DNA of 64,000 bases, from positions 13,325 through 77,324 of the forward strand of contig JBNKKH010000010.1 of assembly GCA_050291725.1 (NCBI GenBank), read 5' to 3'. Every line of letters begins with the position of its first letter. Position 1 is the first letter of the stretch. Positions 36,774-45,975 of the stretch are shown one piece after another. The notes under the pieces are model-generated. The model saw only the letters and a list, made by a program, of their open reading frames with translations. It was not told the origin of the DNA and made no database searches. The position numbers and the translations under genes were made by a program. This DNA comes from JAAGZL01 sp050291725 (GTDB taxonomy: Bacteria; Pseudomonadota; Gammaproteobacteria; Chromatiales; Chromatiaceae).

Positions 36774-36983
36774 ATGAAGGAGTCGGTCAAAGAGTATTGC
36801 GGAAAGATACTGGGCGGAACTCTCGATCTCAAGACTAATACATGCTGCACTAATACGGCTGCGCCCGACTATCTGCAACAGGCTATGTCTAACATACATG
36901 CTGAGGTTTCGGCTCGCTATTATGGTTGTGGTCTGATTAGTAATGAAGAGATAACCCAGGGGGAAACCGGTTCCTGCTGTTGA
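36774..36983 (+). pseudogene. truncated N-terminus of a SAM methyltransferase (ArsM-related)
   Basis: The 69 codons match the N-terminal part of a family of arsenite/arsenosugar-type methyltransferases: DLKTNTCC, YLQQAMSNIHAEVSARYYGCGLI. In complete members the next residues form the SAM motif (LDLGSGSGRD); here the frame ends after ITQGETGSCC instead, and no continuation is visible in the other frames downstream. An intact GGAG and ATG remain, so a small cysteine-rich peptide could still be made. I consider it a remnant. Confidence 0.6.
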
Positions 36984-37313
36984 ACTATCCCTGCAAGTTT
37001 TCTCACTCCGTCGATGCTCACTCCCCTGGTAAATGGCTACGAATGTTATTTCGCCCGCAAGCAAAAAATAGACAAGCTTTCATACCTTCAGCACAGTTCA
37101 GCACCGTGTAAACGCCAAGATATATGTTATAAATCAGCATGTTGCCCTTCTTGAAAAGGGCGGTAGTGAGTAGAGCCTGCGTTGAGATTATAGATACCAT
37201 CTAAAGTAAAGGGGATAGTTGCCGATAATATATAAGTTGTTAGCGTTATTTAATACATTGGTAACATAGATGTTCGTCAGCAATAGTCAGGTAAGCGACC
37301 AAGACCTAATAAC
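36984..37313. other. intergenic region before the sensor kinase
   Basis: These 330 bases hold no convincing gene. A perfect hairpin, GCCCTT-N6-AAGGGC, lies at about 37144-37161 with no T-tract. The region is AT-rich from 37200 on and probably includes the kinase promoter. It may also hold decayed sequence of the lost methyltransferase. Confidence 0.4.
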
Positions 37314-40300
37314 ATGTCTAATATTTCAGTATCTGTTCGTAAAGTAGTCTTGCAGTTTGTCAAGATAGTGCTTCCGTGGACGGTGCTATTACTGGGTATT
37401 CCTGCGTATTACTATTATCTAGAGATCGACCTAGAAAAAAACAAGATAGAAACCGATGTATCCCTGAACCTGGGTATCGGTAAAAAAGTAGTACTTAATG
37501 ATCTTGAAGCTGTGAGTACAGATCTGCTGGTGTTGTCTGAAGACCGCAGTTTTACGGAATCGAATGGTTCCATGGATCCCCATGCTATTGAGCATCTAGC
37601 AGATGAGTTTCTCAGCTATTCTAAAAATAAACAAATCTACGACCAGATAAGATACCTTGATAAGAAGGGTAAAGAGATCGTCAGGGTTAATTATAAAGAC
37701 GGTAAACCGGAACTGGTCCCAGACTCAAAACTACAAGATAAATCAGGTCGCTACTATTTTTCCGAATCAATCACTCTAGAAAGAGGGGAGATATACATAT
37801 CTCCTTTTGATTTAAATATTGAGCGTGGAGCGGTTGAGATTCCGCATAAACCCATGATTCGATTTGCCACTCCAGTATTTGATAAGGATGGTAGTAAGCA
37901 AGGGGTAGTGGTTCTGAATTACCTTGGCTCAAGACTGCTCGCCGACCTAAAAAATAACCTAGTACACATAATTGATCATACCGTGTTATTGAATTCTGAT
38001 GGTTACTGGTTGCTTAGCCCCAATTCTGAACAAGAGTGGGGGTTTATGTTTGGTAAAGACTCCAAGTTCAGTAAAGGTGATACTGAGGCATGGGAGATTA
38101 TTAGAGAGTCTGACTCTGGGCAGTTTTACAACGCAAGTGGGCTATATACCTACGAAACTGTTTATCCTTTAAAAGCTATAGGACACGAGAATAAGATAAC
38201 TGTAACAACTGCTTCCAGCGGTAAGTTGCTAGATACTTATAAATGGAAGCTGGTATCGCATATATCGCAAGAGAAGATAGATGCCATTGCCTCAGGCATG
38301 CTGGAAAAGATGCTGTTTATTATTCTACCTCTATACCTGTTGTTCCTTTTGGGTGGGGTATGGCTCTCCTTTATCCGGGCCAAGCATGCAGAAGTAGAAC
38401 AAGGCTTGTTAATAAGAGAAAAGGCTTTGATGGCTGCGGCCAATATGGTGGTTATTACTGATACGAATGGGGTTGTGCAGTGGGTTAACCCGGCGTTTAC
38501 TGAGTGCACTGGTTATGGTTACGCTGAAGTGGTTGGCAGCAGTGCTGATATGCTGAAGTCTGGCCATCATGATAAACAGTTTTATAATGAATTATGGAGT
38601 GTCATATCAGCGGGTGAAGTTTGGCGTGGTGAATTCATTAACAAAAAGAAAGATGGCTCTACCTACTATGATGAAGCCACCATAACCCCGGTTAAAGATA
38701 AAGATGGAAATATTGTTCGTTACATTGCTATCAAGCAAGATATTAGTGAGCGCAAAAAATCAGAAGAGCAACTGCGTAAGAGTAAAGCCAATCTAGCACA
38801 TGAGATAAGGCGTCGGGAAAGGAAGGCGTTGGAAGATGAGGTAATGGCAAATTTATTTCAACTGGCATTGACCTCGACACCTTTGAATGAGTATCTAACC
38901 CAATCTATTGAGTCACTAGCTACTTCTGTCCCATGGTTTGGATTGATGCAGAAAGGTGCGGTATTTCTTACTGAAAAAAATGGCGATAAACAGGTATTAA
39001 AGTGTGCTGCATTATGCAATATGGGAGATGAGGCAAAGATTGATTGTGCAGAGAAGTCGTTTGGTGAGTGTCTGTGTGGTAAGGCGGCACAGAATAGGGA
39101 GATCCTTCATACAACCGCAGCGGCTGGTAATCATGACTCTACTTGCCATGAGAAAGAGCAGCACGGGCATTATATTGTGCCGATAATGGATGAGGATGAT
39201 GTTCTAGGCGTATTGATGCTTTACTTGCGAGAGGGGCATGAGCGCGATATGCATGAAGAGGTTTTTCTAGCAAGAATCTCAGATGTTTTCAGTATGGGTA
39301 TAAATCGTCGTTATTCAAATCTGATGCTGATCAAGGCTAAGGAAGATGCCGAGGCAGGTTCCAGAGCAAAGAGCTCATTTTTGGCTGCGATGAGCCACGA
39401 GATTCGTACGCCTATGAATGGAGTTCTCGGCATGTCTGAGCTCCTTATAAATACCCGGTTGAATGAGGAGCAATACGATTATACAGAGACTATTATCAAT
39501 TCAGCCAGAGCCCTGCTAACAGTAATCAACGATATTCTAGACTTCTCCAAGATTGAGGCAGGCAAGTTGGATCTTTCACCTAGTAACTTTGACTTGGAAA
39601 GATCTGCCCACGACGTTACCCAACTTATGTCTAGTCAGGCCGAGATGAAGGGGCTGGAGCTGATGTTTCAGTATGAGCCTGGCTGTCACCGGCATTTCCA
39701 TGCCGATGCAGGGCGGGTACGTCAAATACTAATGAATCTTGTGGGTAACGCTATAAAATTTACCGCTGAAGGTTATGTGTTAGTTAGCATTACTGGCCGG
39801 GAGTTAGATGAAGACATGATGGAGATGCATGTTTCTGTCCAGGATACAGGTATTGGTATGGAGCCAGACGTAGTGCATGAAATATTCAAGCCATTCTCCC
39901 AGGCAGACTCATCTACCACTCGCAAGTATGGTGGAACCGGGCTTGGCCTGACTATCAGCAAACAGTTGGCAGAGATGATGGGAGGAACTATAGGGGTAAG
40001 CAGTACTCCAGATGTTGGATCAACATTCTGGTTCACATTGCCGCTGCGTATGACAGAGGCACCAGAGGCAATACCTGATATCGACCTAACCGGAGCTAGA
40101 GCTCTGTTAGTTGATGATAATGCGATTAACCGCCGCCTGCTTAGAGACCAGCTTGAGCATATTTCTATGTCTGCAGATTTAGCCGCAGATGCTACAGAGG
40201 CTATGCAGCAACTTAAGAGGGCAGTAGCTGAGGGCAGCCCATATCAGTTAATACTGCTTGATCATCACATGCCTAATGTTGATGGTGAAGAGCTGGGAAA

Positions 40301-41336
40301 GATGATTTTGGCAGATCAAGAGCTATGTGAAATACCATTGATACTGTTGACGTCAGGAGGGCAGCGCGGTGATGGAAAGCATTTCAAAGAACTTGGATTT
40401 TCGGCCTATCTGACCAAGCCTGTGCATAACGAAACGCTCCGCTACACTATGTCTGGTGTACTTGCTCTAAAACAACAGCAACGCAGTGAACCAGTATTTC
40501 TTACTAGTTATCATGCTCCTAGTCCGGAATTGGGGTCAAATGAGACCGTTAAGCAGTTTGTTGGGCAGCATATTATCCTGGCTGAAGACAACCAGGTTAA
40601 CCAAAAGGTTGCTTGCACTCTGTTGGGTAAGCTGGGTTTTAAAGTGACTGCAGTTGGGAACGGGAAGAGGGCGATAGATGAGTGGCGGAAAACAGGATGT
40701 GATCTAATACTGATGGATTGTCACATGCCGGAAATGGATGGTTATCAGGCTACGGCACATATACGTCAGATAGAGCGAGAAACTGGAGGGCGTGTCCCTA
40801 TAGTTGCTCTTACCGCTAATGCGTTGGAGTCAGATAGAAAAAGATGCCTTGATGCTGGTATGGATGACTATGTAGCTAAGCCATTTAAACAGAGGCTGCT
40901 AATCAATGTGCTGCGACGGTGGTTGCAGAATACCGGTGGCGGGCCGACAGTAAACAGTGCAAACGCAACAGAAGAGAGACTTGAGGAAACAGAACAAAAC
41001 ATACCGGATGCAATAGACCAATCGGTGTTTGGGAGTCTGCGCGATTTAATGGGAGACGAGTTCAGTGAGTTATTGCAAGCCTACAAAGAGGATACAGAAG
41101 AGTTTATTAAGGCTATTAGAACTGCTTGTGAGACGGATGATTATTCAGCACTCCAGGTGCCGGCCCATAGTATGAAATCGAGCAGTGCAAATATAGGAGC
41201 AATGCACCTGTCTGCCCTGGCAAAAAAATTAGAGGAGCATGTGCGATCAAATACCCTGAAACAGGTGGAACAGCAGGTTGCCGCGATTGAGAAAGAGTTT
41301 GAGAGAGTGTCTCATGAGTTAGATTGTAGTGCGTAA
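37314..41336 (+). CDS. hybrid sensor histidine kinase with Cache, PAS, GAF, two receivers and Hpt
   Basis: This 1340-residue inner-membrane kinase has a first membrane helix (about 18-35), a large periplasmic double-Cache region (about 36-335), and a second helix (about 338-358). It then has PAS with PAC (about 375-490), a GAF-like domain (about 510-670, with several cysteines), HisKA with the phospho-acceptor His695 in AAMSHEIRTPMNG, and HATPase (GNAIKFT, DTGIGM, GGTGLGL). Receiver 1 carries Asp983, receiver 2 carries Asp1135 in LMDCHMPEMDG, and a C-terminal Hpt domain carries His1285 in PAHSMKSSSANIG. This is a BarA/TorS-like phosphorelay. No cognate response regulator lies next to it, so the output partner is elsewhere. 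Confidence 0.9.
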   Translation: MSNISVSVRKVVLQFVKIVLPWTVLLLGIPAYYYYLEIDLEKNKIETDVSLNLGIGKKVVLNDLEAVSTDLLVLSEDRSFTESNGSMDPHAIEHLADEFLSYSKNKQIYDQIRYLDKKGKEIVRVNYKDGKPELVPDSKLQDKSGRYYFSESITLERGEIYISPFDLNIERGAVEIPHKPMIRFATPVFDKDGSKQGVVVLNYLGSRLLADLKNNLVHIIDHTVLLNSDGYWLLSPNSEQEWGFMFGKDSKFSKGDTEAWEIIRESDSGQFYNASGLYTYETVYPLKAIGHENKITVTTASSGKLLDTYKWKLVSHISQEKIDAIASGMLEKMLFIILPLYLLFLLGGVWLSFIRAKHAEVEQGLLIREKALMAAANMVVITDTNGVVQWVNPAFTECTGYGYAEVVGSSADMLKSGHHDKQFYNELWSVISAGEVWRGEFINKKKDGSTYYDEATITPVKDKDGNIVRYIAIKQDISERKKSEEQLRKSKANLAHEIRRRERKALEDEVMANLFQLALTSTPLNEYLTQSIESLATSVPWFGLMQKGAVFLTEKNGDKQVLKCAALCNMGDEAKIDCAEKSFGECLCGKAAQNREILHTTAAAGNHDSTCHEKEQHGHYIVPIMDEDDVLGVLMLYLREGHERDMHEEVFLARISDVFSMGINRRYSNLMLIKAKEDAEAGSRAKSSFLAAMSHEIRTPMNGVLGMSELLINTRLNEEQYDYTETIINSARALLTVINDILDFSKIEAGKLDLSPSNFDLERSAHDVTQLMSSQAEMKGLELMFQYEPGCHRHFHADAGRVRQILMNLVGNAIKFTAEGYVLVSITGRELDEDMMEMHVSVQDTGIGMEPDVVHEIFKPFSQADSSTTRKYGGTGLGLTISKQLAEMMGGTIGVSSTPDVGSTFWFTLPLRMTEAPEAIPDIDLTGARALLVDDNAINRRLLRDQLEHISMSADLAADATEAMQQLKRAVAEGSPYQLILLDHHMPNVDGEELGKMILADQELCEIPLILLTSGGQRGDGKHFKELGFSAYLTKPVHNETLRYTMSGVLALKQQQRSEPVFLTSYHAPSPELGSNETVKQFVGQHIILAEDNQVNQKVACTLLGKLGFKVTAVGNGKRAIDEWRKTGCDLILMDCHMPEMDGYQATAHIRQIERETGGRVPIVALTANALESDRKRCLDAGMDDYVAKPFKQRLLINVLRRWLQNTGGGPTVNSANATEERLEETEQNIPDAIDQSVFGSLRDLMGDEFSELLQAYKEDTEEFIKAIRTACETDDYSALQVPAHSMKSSSANIGAMHLSALAKKLEEHVRSNTLKQVEQQVAAIEKEFERVSHELDCSA

Positions 41337-41592
41337 CAAGCGTTTTATAGCAAGGAACTAAATTGCTAGCCTGTACTATTGCCTGCAAGGCACTGTTAAT
41401 TCGTATTACTAGTTGCCTACACCAAAAGTAAAAAACGGAAAACAAAAGCATGAGATAATTTTTGGGAAGGCTGCGCCAAGCACTAAATTCTGTAGCTATT
41501 TTTTAGCATTTTATTCTCTTTATTAGTAACTAATTCAATAATTGAGGTGCTTACTCCCAACTTTTTGTTTATGACTTGGCTAAATTCCATAA

Positions 41593-42183
41593 TTAAGTGT
41601 TTGTATTTTCCAGTGCCGCAATTCGAGCCAAAAGATCAATAGTAGATGAAGCCTTAAGCGATTTTATAAATCCTCTAAGCTTTGGTAGTAGTTTGTGTGT
41701 AAAGATGTTTTCTTCAACAAGGAATACACCATTTTTAATCATATGCAGTGTTTCCTTTTCACTTCTTCCATCTTTCGTTAGCAAGCGTTCATATTCCTGT
41801 TTGGCCTGTTTGAGTCTCTGTTCATGTTTGCGGCAATTGATGCAGTCTATAAGGTCAGATTCCAGAGGAAACCTAAGCTTTTCATACCAATAACGCTGTT
41901 CCTCGGCGAAAAATATAAAATGCGCGCCGCATTTGCGACACACTCTCTTGGTGTCGAAGTAGTGTGTTATATGGATCGTAGCTGGAGCCTGTTTGGTAAT
42001 ATCTGCCTCTATTGCTGTGTTGGGGATGCGGGATGTTTTCGGTGAATGCCAATGAAGATAAATGTTTTCGTTATATGGCTCGTCAGATGGATTTAAACCG
42101 GTAATACGAGGCCCTCTGCCATAGCGTGGGTGTTCTAAGTAATTTGCATATTTATTAGCACTGTTGGAGCTATTCTTCTTCAA
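41593..42183 (-). CDS. zinc-ribbon protein of unknown function
   Basis: The 196-residue protein contains a treble-clef-like zinc ribbon with Cys82, Cys85, Cys114 and Cys117 (VCRKCGAHFIFFAEEQRYWY and DLIDCINCRKHEQ), matching the probable zinc-ribbon family PF13451. The N-terminal 70 residues and the C-terminal helical part (about 120-190) have no recognised motif. The start is TTG at 42183, with AGGAG 7 bases upstream. It is the distal gene of a minus-strand accessory group. Confidence 0.7.
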   Translation of the reverse strand: MKKNSSNSANKYANYLEHPRYGRGPRITGLNPSDEPYNENIYLHWHSPKTSRIPNTAIEADITKQAPATIHITHYFDTKRVCRKCGAHFIFFAEEQRYWYEKLRFPLESDLIDCINCRKHEQRLKQAKQEYERLLTKDGRSEKETLHMIKNGVFLVEENIFTHKLLPKLRGFIKSLKASSTIDLLARIAALENTNT

Positions 42184-42239
42184 TTATGACTCCTGGTCCT
42201 TGCGTTATTCTTGGGTAGTAATGTCAATATTGCCTTGTG

Positions 42240-42722
42240 CTAGAAATTACCTTCTTTAAGTTTATACAGAGGTATTTCTGTTCCTTCGTGAACAACTGTC
42301 TCTCTAGCGCCCGCTGCGGTAGCAAGTTCTTGGAATGCTCTGCGTTCTATCTCAGTTAATCCACCTTCTATTTTTTGCATAGGGTGGATAACAACTACAG
42401 GACGTATAGCTAACAGTGTTCCTTTGCTCATTTTCTTAAAGAAGTAGACTAACAATTTTTCGCCCATAGTGAAATCAGACAACAGCATGCGAGGATGAGA
42501 AAAGGGGTTAACAATACTGATGTTAGGACCAGCTTCCAGTTTTGCCATGTTTCCCGCGGCTGCAATGATCTTCTTTCCATCATTCTCCGTACGCACGGCA
42601 AGGAGCGGCGCCTCTTCAACTATGTGGCCAGAAGAAGATTCAGTGATTTTCAGCTTCCTCTCCCATATTTGAACGTAGAAGATATTGCTGTACTTCGAAA
42701 CTAATTTATTAAACATATGCAT
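42240..42722 (-). CDS. stand-alone MreB N-terminal-like protein
   Basis: The 160 residues align with the first subdomain of the rod-shape actin homologue MreB: FYVQIWERKLKI, EEAPLLAVRTENDGKKIIAAAGNMAK, NPFSHPRMLLSDFTMGEKLLVYFFKKM, RPVVVIHP and LTEIERRAFQELATAAGARETVVHEGTE. It lacks the first phosphate loop (DLGTANT) and the entire second half of MreB, so it cannot be a complete actin fold or ATPase. Similar short rod-shape-like proteins occur in other gammaproteobacteria, so it is probably a real family and not a pseudogene. A partner is unknown. Confidence 0.7.
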   Translation of the reverse strand: MHMFNKLVSKYSNIFYVQIWERKLKITESSSGHIVEEAPLLAVRTENDGKKIIAAAGNMAKLEAGPNISIVNPFSHPRMLLSDFTMGEKLLVYFFKKMSKGTLLAIRPVVVIHPMQKIEGGLTEIERRAFQELATAAGARETVVHEGTEIPLYKLKEGNF

Positions 42723-42829
42723 TACTTATAGCAATAACAGCGGGACAATAGATGGTAGGCTGCGTTTTTCTCAGTTGAGTTTGGTGCAATATATTTAAAA
42801 TGTAATCGGTCACCAATTGCTCGGGATTT

Positions 42830-43216
42830 CTATATAAAAAACTCTTTGCCGTCAGTTAATAGCTCAGTTAGTGCCTTAATCACAACTGCTGTATTTTCTC
42901 CTTCAACAGAGAAATAACCTTCCAGCTGCATCTTTCCTGGAAATGTATCATCTGATTCATATCTAAAACCTAATACAATACCGCCTAATGTTTTGGCTTC
43001 TATTGTTAACTTAAAACGAAACCCTCCGTTTAATTCGATAATACCTTTTCGATCTTTCTCTAAGGAGTTTAACTTCGATATTAGGTCATCTGTATTATCA
43101 AAATAGATGTCATCGTGAACGCAGGAAAATCCATTGTAGTATATATCTACGATATAGTGAGGATTTTCCGTAACATCAGGCCATGTCTCAGAATTGATTC
43201 GCAGGCTATTATTCAT
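42830..43216 (-). CDS. hypothetical protein, possibly WapI-type immunity-like fold
   Basis: The 128 residues have an alternating pattern: VDIYYNGFSCVHDDIYFDNTDDLISKLNSLEKDRKGIIELNG, then RFKLTIEAKTLGGIVLGFRYESDD, then LEGYFSVEGENTAVVIKALTELL. The order of beta strands plus a final helix recalls the WapI/DUF-type immunity family, but the similarity is by eye only. No toxin gene is visible alongside. There is no signal peptide. Base composition is AT-rich. Confidence 0.55.
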   Translation of the reverse strand: MNNSLRINSETWPDVTENPHYIVDIYYNGFSCVHDDIYFDNTDDLISKLNSLEKDRKGIIELNGGFRFKLTIEAKTLGGIVLGFRYESDDTFPGKMQLEGYFSVEGENTAVVIKALTELLTDGKEFFI

Positions 43217-43367
43217 ATTTATTCGGTTGCTTTCCCTACCTTGCCATTGTTTTCTTTAACCAAGAATCTTTGTTGTTTCTCATTTGTAACCTTCAAGCAT
43301 CTCTTCTCTTGGTTCTATTTGTGAAACCCCAATACATGATTCAGTACTCTATTCCTTATTGGGTTTG

Positions 43368-43820
43368 TTACAACATTTTTTCTTGATTTGAGTGCTCCAT
43401 AAAACGTTTCCAAATATCATTTGGCTTCCATGATTTTACAATTACTTTGTTTGCTTCTTCTATGGTTGCGTTGTTAACCAATCGCATATATAAAAATAAA
43501 AAAGCAGATGCTCTATAATTGACCACGCAATGCACCCACACTTTTTTGTCTTTGAATCGTTTCATCATAGAAATAAACTCTTTTAAGTGTTCCGGTGTTG
43601 GAGCCTCAAATGGTACTGGAATATGTATGTACTGCATATTTTGTGTAGTGACAATCTGTTCTTCTTCTGGAATAGCATTCTCAGAATCTGGCATAGCCAG
43701 GTTTATTACAACCTCAAAACCAGCTTGAGCTATATCTTTGAACTCAAGTTCTTTGGGTTGGCCAGAGGATGCAATACTGTCAGAGATGCGAATGTAGTTT
43801 TTGATGTCTTCTAAGGCCAT
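43368..43820 (-). CDS. dual-specificity-like protein phosphatase family
   Basis: The 150-residue cytosolic protein has the phosphatase P-loop VWVHCVVNYRAS with Cys98 and Arg103, which is a CX4R spacing rather than the standard CX5R, as in the DUF442/BLH-type branch. IRISDSIASSGQPKELEF at the N-terminus is typical of that branch. A general-acid aspartate is not obvious. The substrate is unknown. It is the first of four co-directional small genes. Confidence 0.7.
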   Translation of the reverse strand: MALEDIKNYIRISDSIASSGQPKELEFKDIAQAGFEVVINLAMPDSENAIPEEEQIVTTQNMQYIHIPVPFEAPTPEHLKEFISMMKRFKDKKVWVHCVVNYRASAFLFLYMRLVNNATIEEANKVIVKSWKPNDIWKRFMEHSNQEKML

Positions 43821-43863
43821 ATGTCTATCAGGTCCAATAACAAGTTGTAGTACGTTTCTGCTG

Positions 43864-43921
43864 AGCCTGTTTGTTTATGAAACTTTTCGGTCGCTTAAAA
43901 AGAGCGTAGTTAAAACAGGCT
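43864..43921 (-). repeat. inverted repeat upstream of the phosphatase gene
   Basis: AGCCTGTTT (43864-43872) pairs perfectly with AAACAGGCT (43913-43921), with an inner CGCT/AGCG stem around 43892-43905. It lies 44 bases before the phosphatase start and could be a leader hairpin or an operator. The rest of the 200-base gap is featureless. Confidence 0.4.
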
Positions 43922-44020
43922 GGAATAGTGGTGACTCTCCATTAGGGTGGTGCTGGTTCTTCGCTGTCTTTTGCGTAGGCTGAATTGGTCTTAAGGGCTC
44001 CGTTCTTTGTTCCAGATGGG

Positions 44021-45064
44021 TTATACGATTGCAGGCTCTTCAATCAGCTCTGGAGCTTCTAACATCTCACTATCTTGTAATCCATCAAGGTGTTGTTCTA
44101 GCAGCGAGGTCTGGTGGGTGCGGCCAATGTGGTATAGCGCCTCACCTTCGTAAACCAACGGGATATTAGTTCGTCCAATGATGATTCCGTCAAACGGGGC
44201 AATGATAGGTTCATCCATGTGGCCTGTGGGGTCGGCGATAATGCCTAACTGTTCCCCTTTTGAAACCATACCGCCCAGTTTTATCTGTGCTCGTAGAATG
44301 CCACTCTGAGGCGCGCGAACCCATGCGCTGGAGCGTAGCAGGGCGGCTAGCCTGGGTGGTTTGGTTTTTTTCGGAATGGGTAACATTCCAAGCTGACGCA
44401 GTACGTTAATGATGCCGCTGACGCCGACCCGAATTGACACTTCGTCAAACCGCAATGCCTCTCCCGACTCATACACCATAACCGACACTGATTCATGCGC
44501 GGCTGAGGCGCGCAGTGTGCCTTCAGGGGCTGCAGAGTGTAATAGAACTGGTGTGCCAAACGCCTTTGCTAGGGGGGCAATCTTCTCATCATTTAGATCG
44601 GCGCGTATCTGGGGGAAGTTGTCACGATGTATGGCAGCTGTGTGTAGATCAATTCCGAGATCAGAGCGCATCACCACCTGTGACATAAAAGTGTTTGCCA
44701 TGCGTCCAGCGAGGGTTCCCAATTCGCGGCCGGGAAAGCTTCTATTAAGATCACGCCGGTCCGGGAGATAGCGGGAATGGTTGTTAAATCCTAGTACATT
44801 GACTATCGGAACAGCGAGTATGGTACCGCTGAGCCGCTTTAATGAAGATAGAGATAGGACCCGGCGAATTATCTCCACACCATTGATCTCATCACCGTGG
44901 ATAGCTGCGCTAATGAAAATGGTGGGTCCATCTTTTTTGCCATGTGCTACATGAATCGGCATCCATAGCGGAGTGTGCGTGTACATGCCAGGCAGGGGTA
45001 GCCTGACTACCTCTCGTGAGCCGGCTTTGATTTTTGTCTCTGCTATTTCAAAGTCAGGCCGCAT
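44021..45064 (-). CDS. succinylglutamate desuccinylase/aspartoacylase family protein
   Basis: The 347-residue protein belongs to the AstE/AspA zinc carboxypeptidase-like family: FISAAIHGDEINGVEIIRRV (zinc His and Glu, about 49-68), NRSFPGRELGTLAGRMA, and DLHTAAIHRDNFP with the third ligand. A C-terminal barrel domain follows (about 245-320). It is not an AstE of the arginine succinyltransferase pathway by context; it is encoded 5 bases after rimK, so a role linked to removal or trimming of amino-acyl modifications is inferred. Confidence 0.85.
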   Translation of the reverse strand: MRPDFEIAETKIKAGSREVVRLPLPGMYTHTPLWMPIHVAHGKKDGPTIFISAAIHGDEINGVEIIRRVLSLSSLKRLSGTILAVPIVNVLGFNNHSRYLPDRRDLNRSFPGRELGTLAGRMANTFMSQVVMRSDLGIDLHTAAIHRDNFPQIRADLNDEKIAPLAKAFGTPVLLHSAAPEGTLRASAAHESVSVMVYESGEALRFDEVSIRVGVSGIINVLRQLGMLPIPKKTKPPRLAALLRSSAWVRAPQSGILRAQIKLGGMVSKGEQLGIIADPTGHMDEPIIAPFDGIIIGRTNIPLVYEGEALYHIGRTHQTSLLEQHLDGLQDSEMLEAPELIEEPAIV

Positions 45065-45069
45065 CTAAA

Positions 45070-45975
45070 TCATCCCTTGCCTTTGGTTCTGGTTTTATGG
45101 GGCTTGGCATTCTTCTCGATAAATTCAATGATCATGCTGGCCACATCCTTGCCTGTAGCTGTTTCAATGCCTTCCAGACCAGGAGATGAGTTGACTTCCA
45201 TTACTACAGGTCCATGATTAGATCTGAGAATGTCCACGCCGCAAACATTTAACCCCATGATTTTGGCGGCGCGCACAGCAGTGGAACGCTCTTCCGGGGT
45301 GAGCCGCACCAGGGTGGCTGAACCACCACGGTGTAGGTTAGAGCGAAATTCACCTTCCTTGCCTTGGCGTTTCATGGCGGCAACCACCTTGTTACCAATG
45401 ACAAAACAGCGAATATCGGCGCCGCCGGCCTCTTTGATGAACTCCTGGATAAGAATATTAGCCCTTAGGCCCATAAATGCTTCAACTACGCTTTCCACCG
45501 CCTTGGGGGTTTCAGCCAGTACCACCCCAATACCCTGGGTGCCCTCCAGTAGTTTGATCACCGCAGGTGCGCCACCCATCATGCGCATCATATCTTGAAT
45601 GTCGTCCGGGGAGTGGGCAAAGCCGGTAACCGGCAGCCCTATCCCCCTGCGCGCCAGAAGTTGTAGTGATCTTAGTTTGTCGCGAGACCGGGTAACGGCA
45701 ACCGACTCGTTGAGTGGGTATACCCCCATCATCTCAAACTGGCGCAGTACAGCCGTGGCGTAGAAGGTGATGGAGGCTCCGATGCGAGGGATAATGGCAT
45801 CAAATCCTGTGAGGTTTTCACCCTTGTAATGTACTGATGGCCGCAGAGAGGTGATATTCATGTAACAGCGCAGCGCATCCAGTACCCTGTATTCATGCCC
45901 CCGCTCTTTTGCCGCCTCAACCAATCTACGGGTGGAATAGAGTTTTGGATTGCGCGATAGAATGGCTATTTTCAT
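45070..45975 (-). CDS. rimK: ribosomal protein S6 modification enzyme RimK (glutamate ligase)
   Basis: RimK adds glutamate residues to the C-terminus of ribosomal protein S6 using ATP; some members also make poly-glutamate. The 301 residues are of E. coli length (300), with the N-terminal MKIAILSRNPKLYSTRRLVEAAKERGH and the ATP-grasp segment (about 90-290) including LLEGTQGIGVVLAET and VMEVNSSPGLEGIE. Its start overlaps the rimB stop (ATGA). Confidence 0.94.
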   Translation of the reverse strand: MKIAILSRNPKLYSTRRLVEAAKERGHEYRVLDALRCYMNITSLRPSVHYKGENLTGFDAIIPRIGASITFYATAVLRQFEMMGVYPLNESVAVTRSRDKLRSLQLLARRGIGLPVTGFAHSPDDIQDMMRMMGGAPAVIKLLEGTQGIGVVLAETPKAVESVVEAFMGLRANILIQEFIKEAGGADIRCFVIGNKVVAAMKRQGKEGEFRSNLHRGGSATLVRLTPEERSTAVRAAKIMGLNVCGVDILRSNHGPVVMEVNSSPGLEGIETATGKDVASMIIEFIEKNAKPHKTRTKGKG

